The notes under the pieces are model-generated. The model saw only the letters and a program-made list of their open reading frames with translations. It had not been told where the DNA came from and made no database searches. This document shows positions 6,472 to 6,953 of a stretch of DNA of 6,953 nt, one piece after another. The stretch covers positions 1 through 6,953 of the forward strand of contig CAJOEQ010000043.1 in assembly GCA_905233515.1 (NCBI GenBank). Direction: 5' to 3'. The DNA is from an uncultured Synergistales bacterium (GTDB lineage: Bacteria; Synergistota; Synergistia; Synergistales; Aminobacteriaceae). The number at the start of each line of letters is the position of its first letter. The stretch's first letter is position 1. Position numbers and translations under genes: made by a program.

Positions 6472-6870
6472 ATGTTAATTGTAATTATTCAGTGTGAAGA
6501 CGTAATAAAAAGATGTTCGGGCTTTCTTTGCATGAATGACTTTTACGAGAGAATTAATAAATTTGAAGGCTATTCACAAGAAACTCGCTGTATGAGCATA
6601 ACTTGCGGAGGGTGCTGCGGGAATTTGCTGACTCCTAAACTTGAAAATTTAGGAATGAGACTCAAGAAAGCAGGCATAAACAAAGATGACGTAATTATAC
6701 ATTTAGCGACTTGCATATGTTCTGAGAATTCACATAGACAGCCCTGCCCGTTCATAAATAGAATAAAAGCGTTACTAAATCGCAAAGGATTTAATAATAT
6801 CGTGTTGGGAACTCATATTTCAAAGAAGGCTCAAGCGAAAAGGGACGCAGGAATTTATAAAAGCTGGTAG
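6472..6870 (+). CDS. CGGC-domain protein, putative metal-binding
   Basis: This small cysteine-rich protein of the CGGC domain family (function not established; the conserved Cys and His residues suggest metal binding) has 132 residues, close to a single domain with little else. It has ten cysteines. An N-terminal strand leads to Cys8 (MLIVIIQC), then Cys15 and Cys20. The signature ITCGGCCG contains Cys45, 48 and 49. A second conserved block, HLATCICSENSHRQPCPF (77-94), adds His77, Cys81, Cys83, His88 and Cys92. The GTH at 113-115 matches the end of the family's core. There is no signal peptide or membrane helix, so it should be cytoplasmic. The start is supported by GAGGG at 6458-6462. It is divergent from hppA and followed after 33 bp by a glycosyltransferase gene with its own strong ribosome site, so the two are probably co-transcribed; a functional link is unproven. 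Confidence 0.88.
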   Translation: MLIVIIQCEDVIKRCSGFLCMNDFYERINKFEGYSQETRCMSITCGGCCGNLLTPKLENLGMRLKKAGINKDDVIIHLATCICSENSHRQPCPFINRIKALLNRKGFNNIVLGTHISKKAQAKRDAGIYKSW

Positions 6871-6888
6871 AATTAAGAAAATTTTTTC

Positions 6889-6895
6889 AGGAGGT
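6889..6895 (+). promoter_or_regulatory. Strong ribosome binding site for the truncated GT11 gene
   Basis: AGGAGGT lies 8 nt before the ATG at 6904. It establishes the start of a reading frame of which only 50 bases are present. I see no promoter or terminator in the 33 bp after the CGGC stop codon. Confidence 0.75.
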
Positions 6896-6903
6896 CAAAA
6901 TTT

Positions 6904-6953
6904 ATGCTTATTGTTAAAATGATCGGCGGATTGGGCAATCAAATGTATTGTTA
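6904..6953 (+). CDS. Glycosyltransferase family 11 (alpha-1,2-fucosyltransferase-like) protein, N-terminal fragment
   Basis: Only 16 complete codons are present before the window ends: MLIVKMIGGLGNQMYC. This is the characteristic opening of family GT11 enzymes, whose first strand and loop read roughly IVKLxGGLGNQMFQYA. These enzymes transfer fucose (or related sugars) from GDP-sugar to acceptor glycans, typically in O-antigen or capsule synthesis, and act in the cytoplasm. The usual Phe-Gln after GNQM is replaced by Tyr-Cys. The later catalytic motifs are outside the window, so acceptor and sugar cannot be inferred. The strong ribosome site and the reading frame support a real start rather than a chance match. 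It follows the CGGC gene by 33 bp in the same direction. Confidence 0.75.
   Translation, partial: MLIVKMIGGLGNQMYC

Overview
The window looks like part of the chromosome of a low-GC, anaerobic, diderm-type bacterium. The short-leader prepilin ending in VYLQIR, the PilT-PilC-pilin gene order and the K+-dependent membrane pyrophosphatase resemble gut or rumen Synergistaceae. That assignment is an inference from remembered family resemblance, not a search result. All genes share the same AT-rich codon style, and I see no transposase, integrase, tRNA, rRNA, CRISPR array or phage gene.

Layout. Positions 1-2103 (+) hold the end of a type IV pilus operon: the C-terminal third of the retraction ATPase PilT, the inner-membrane platform protein PilC (TTG start) and a small prepilin. 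A hairpin at about 2124-2163 closes the operon. Positions 2218-4076 (+) hold a two-gene unit: an SPFH-type protein with a double zinc ribbon at its C-terminus (YdjI / 'virion core protein' type), then a four-helix membrane protein that I do not recognise. A strong hairpin at 4082-4112, oriented mainly for the minus strand, lies between this unit and the convergent gene for a K+-dependent, probably Na+-pumping, membrane pyrophosphatase (hppA, 4144-6339, -). A 132-bp divergent intergenic region carries candidate promoters in both directions and a 15-bp palindrome. It leads into a cysteine-rich CGGC-domain protein (6472-6870, +) and, 33 bp later, the first 16 codons of a glycosyltransferase family 11 (fucosyltransferase-type) gene cut by the window end.

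How the genes work together. PilT, PilC and the pilin belong to one machine: extension and retraction of a type IV pilus anchored on PilC. The SPFH/four-helix pair is probably a membrane-associated module, by analogy with the YdjI-centred membrane-stress system of Bacillus, but no pspA is visible here. The pyrophosphatase conserves energy from biosynthetic pyrophosphate as an ion gradient. The CGGC and GT11 genes appear co-transcribed and may begin a surface-glycan locus beyond the window.

I do not see a clearly unprecedented system. The items most worth a second look are the SPFH plus four-helix pair, the roughly 40-residue charged insertion in the pyrophosphatase, the CGGC-GT11 linkage and a 12-mer repeated just before two terminator hairpins.
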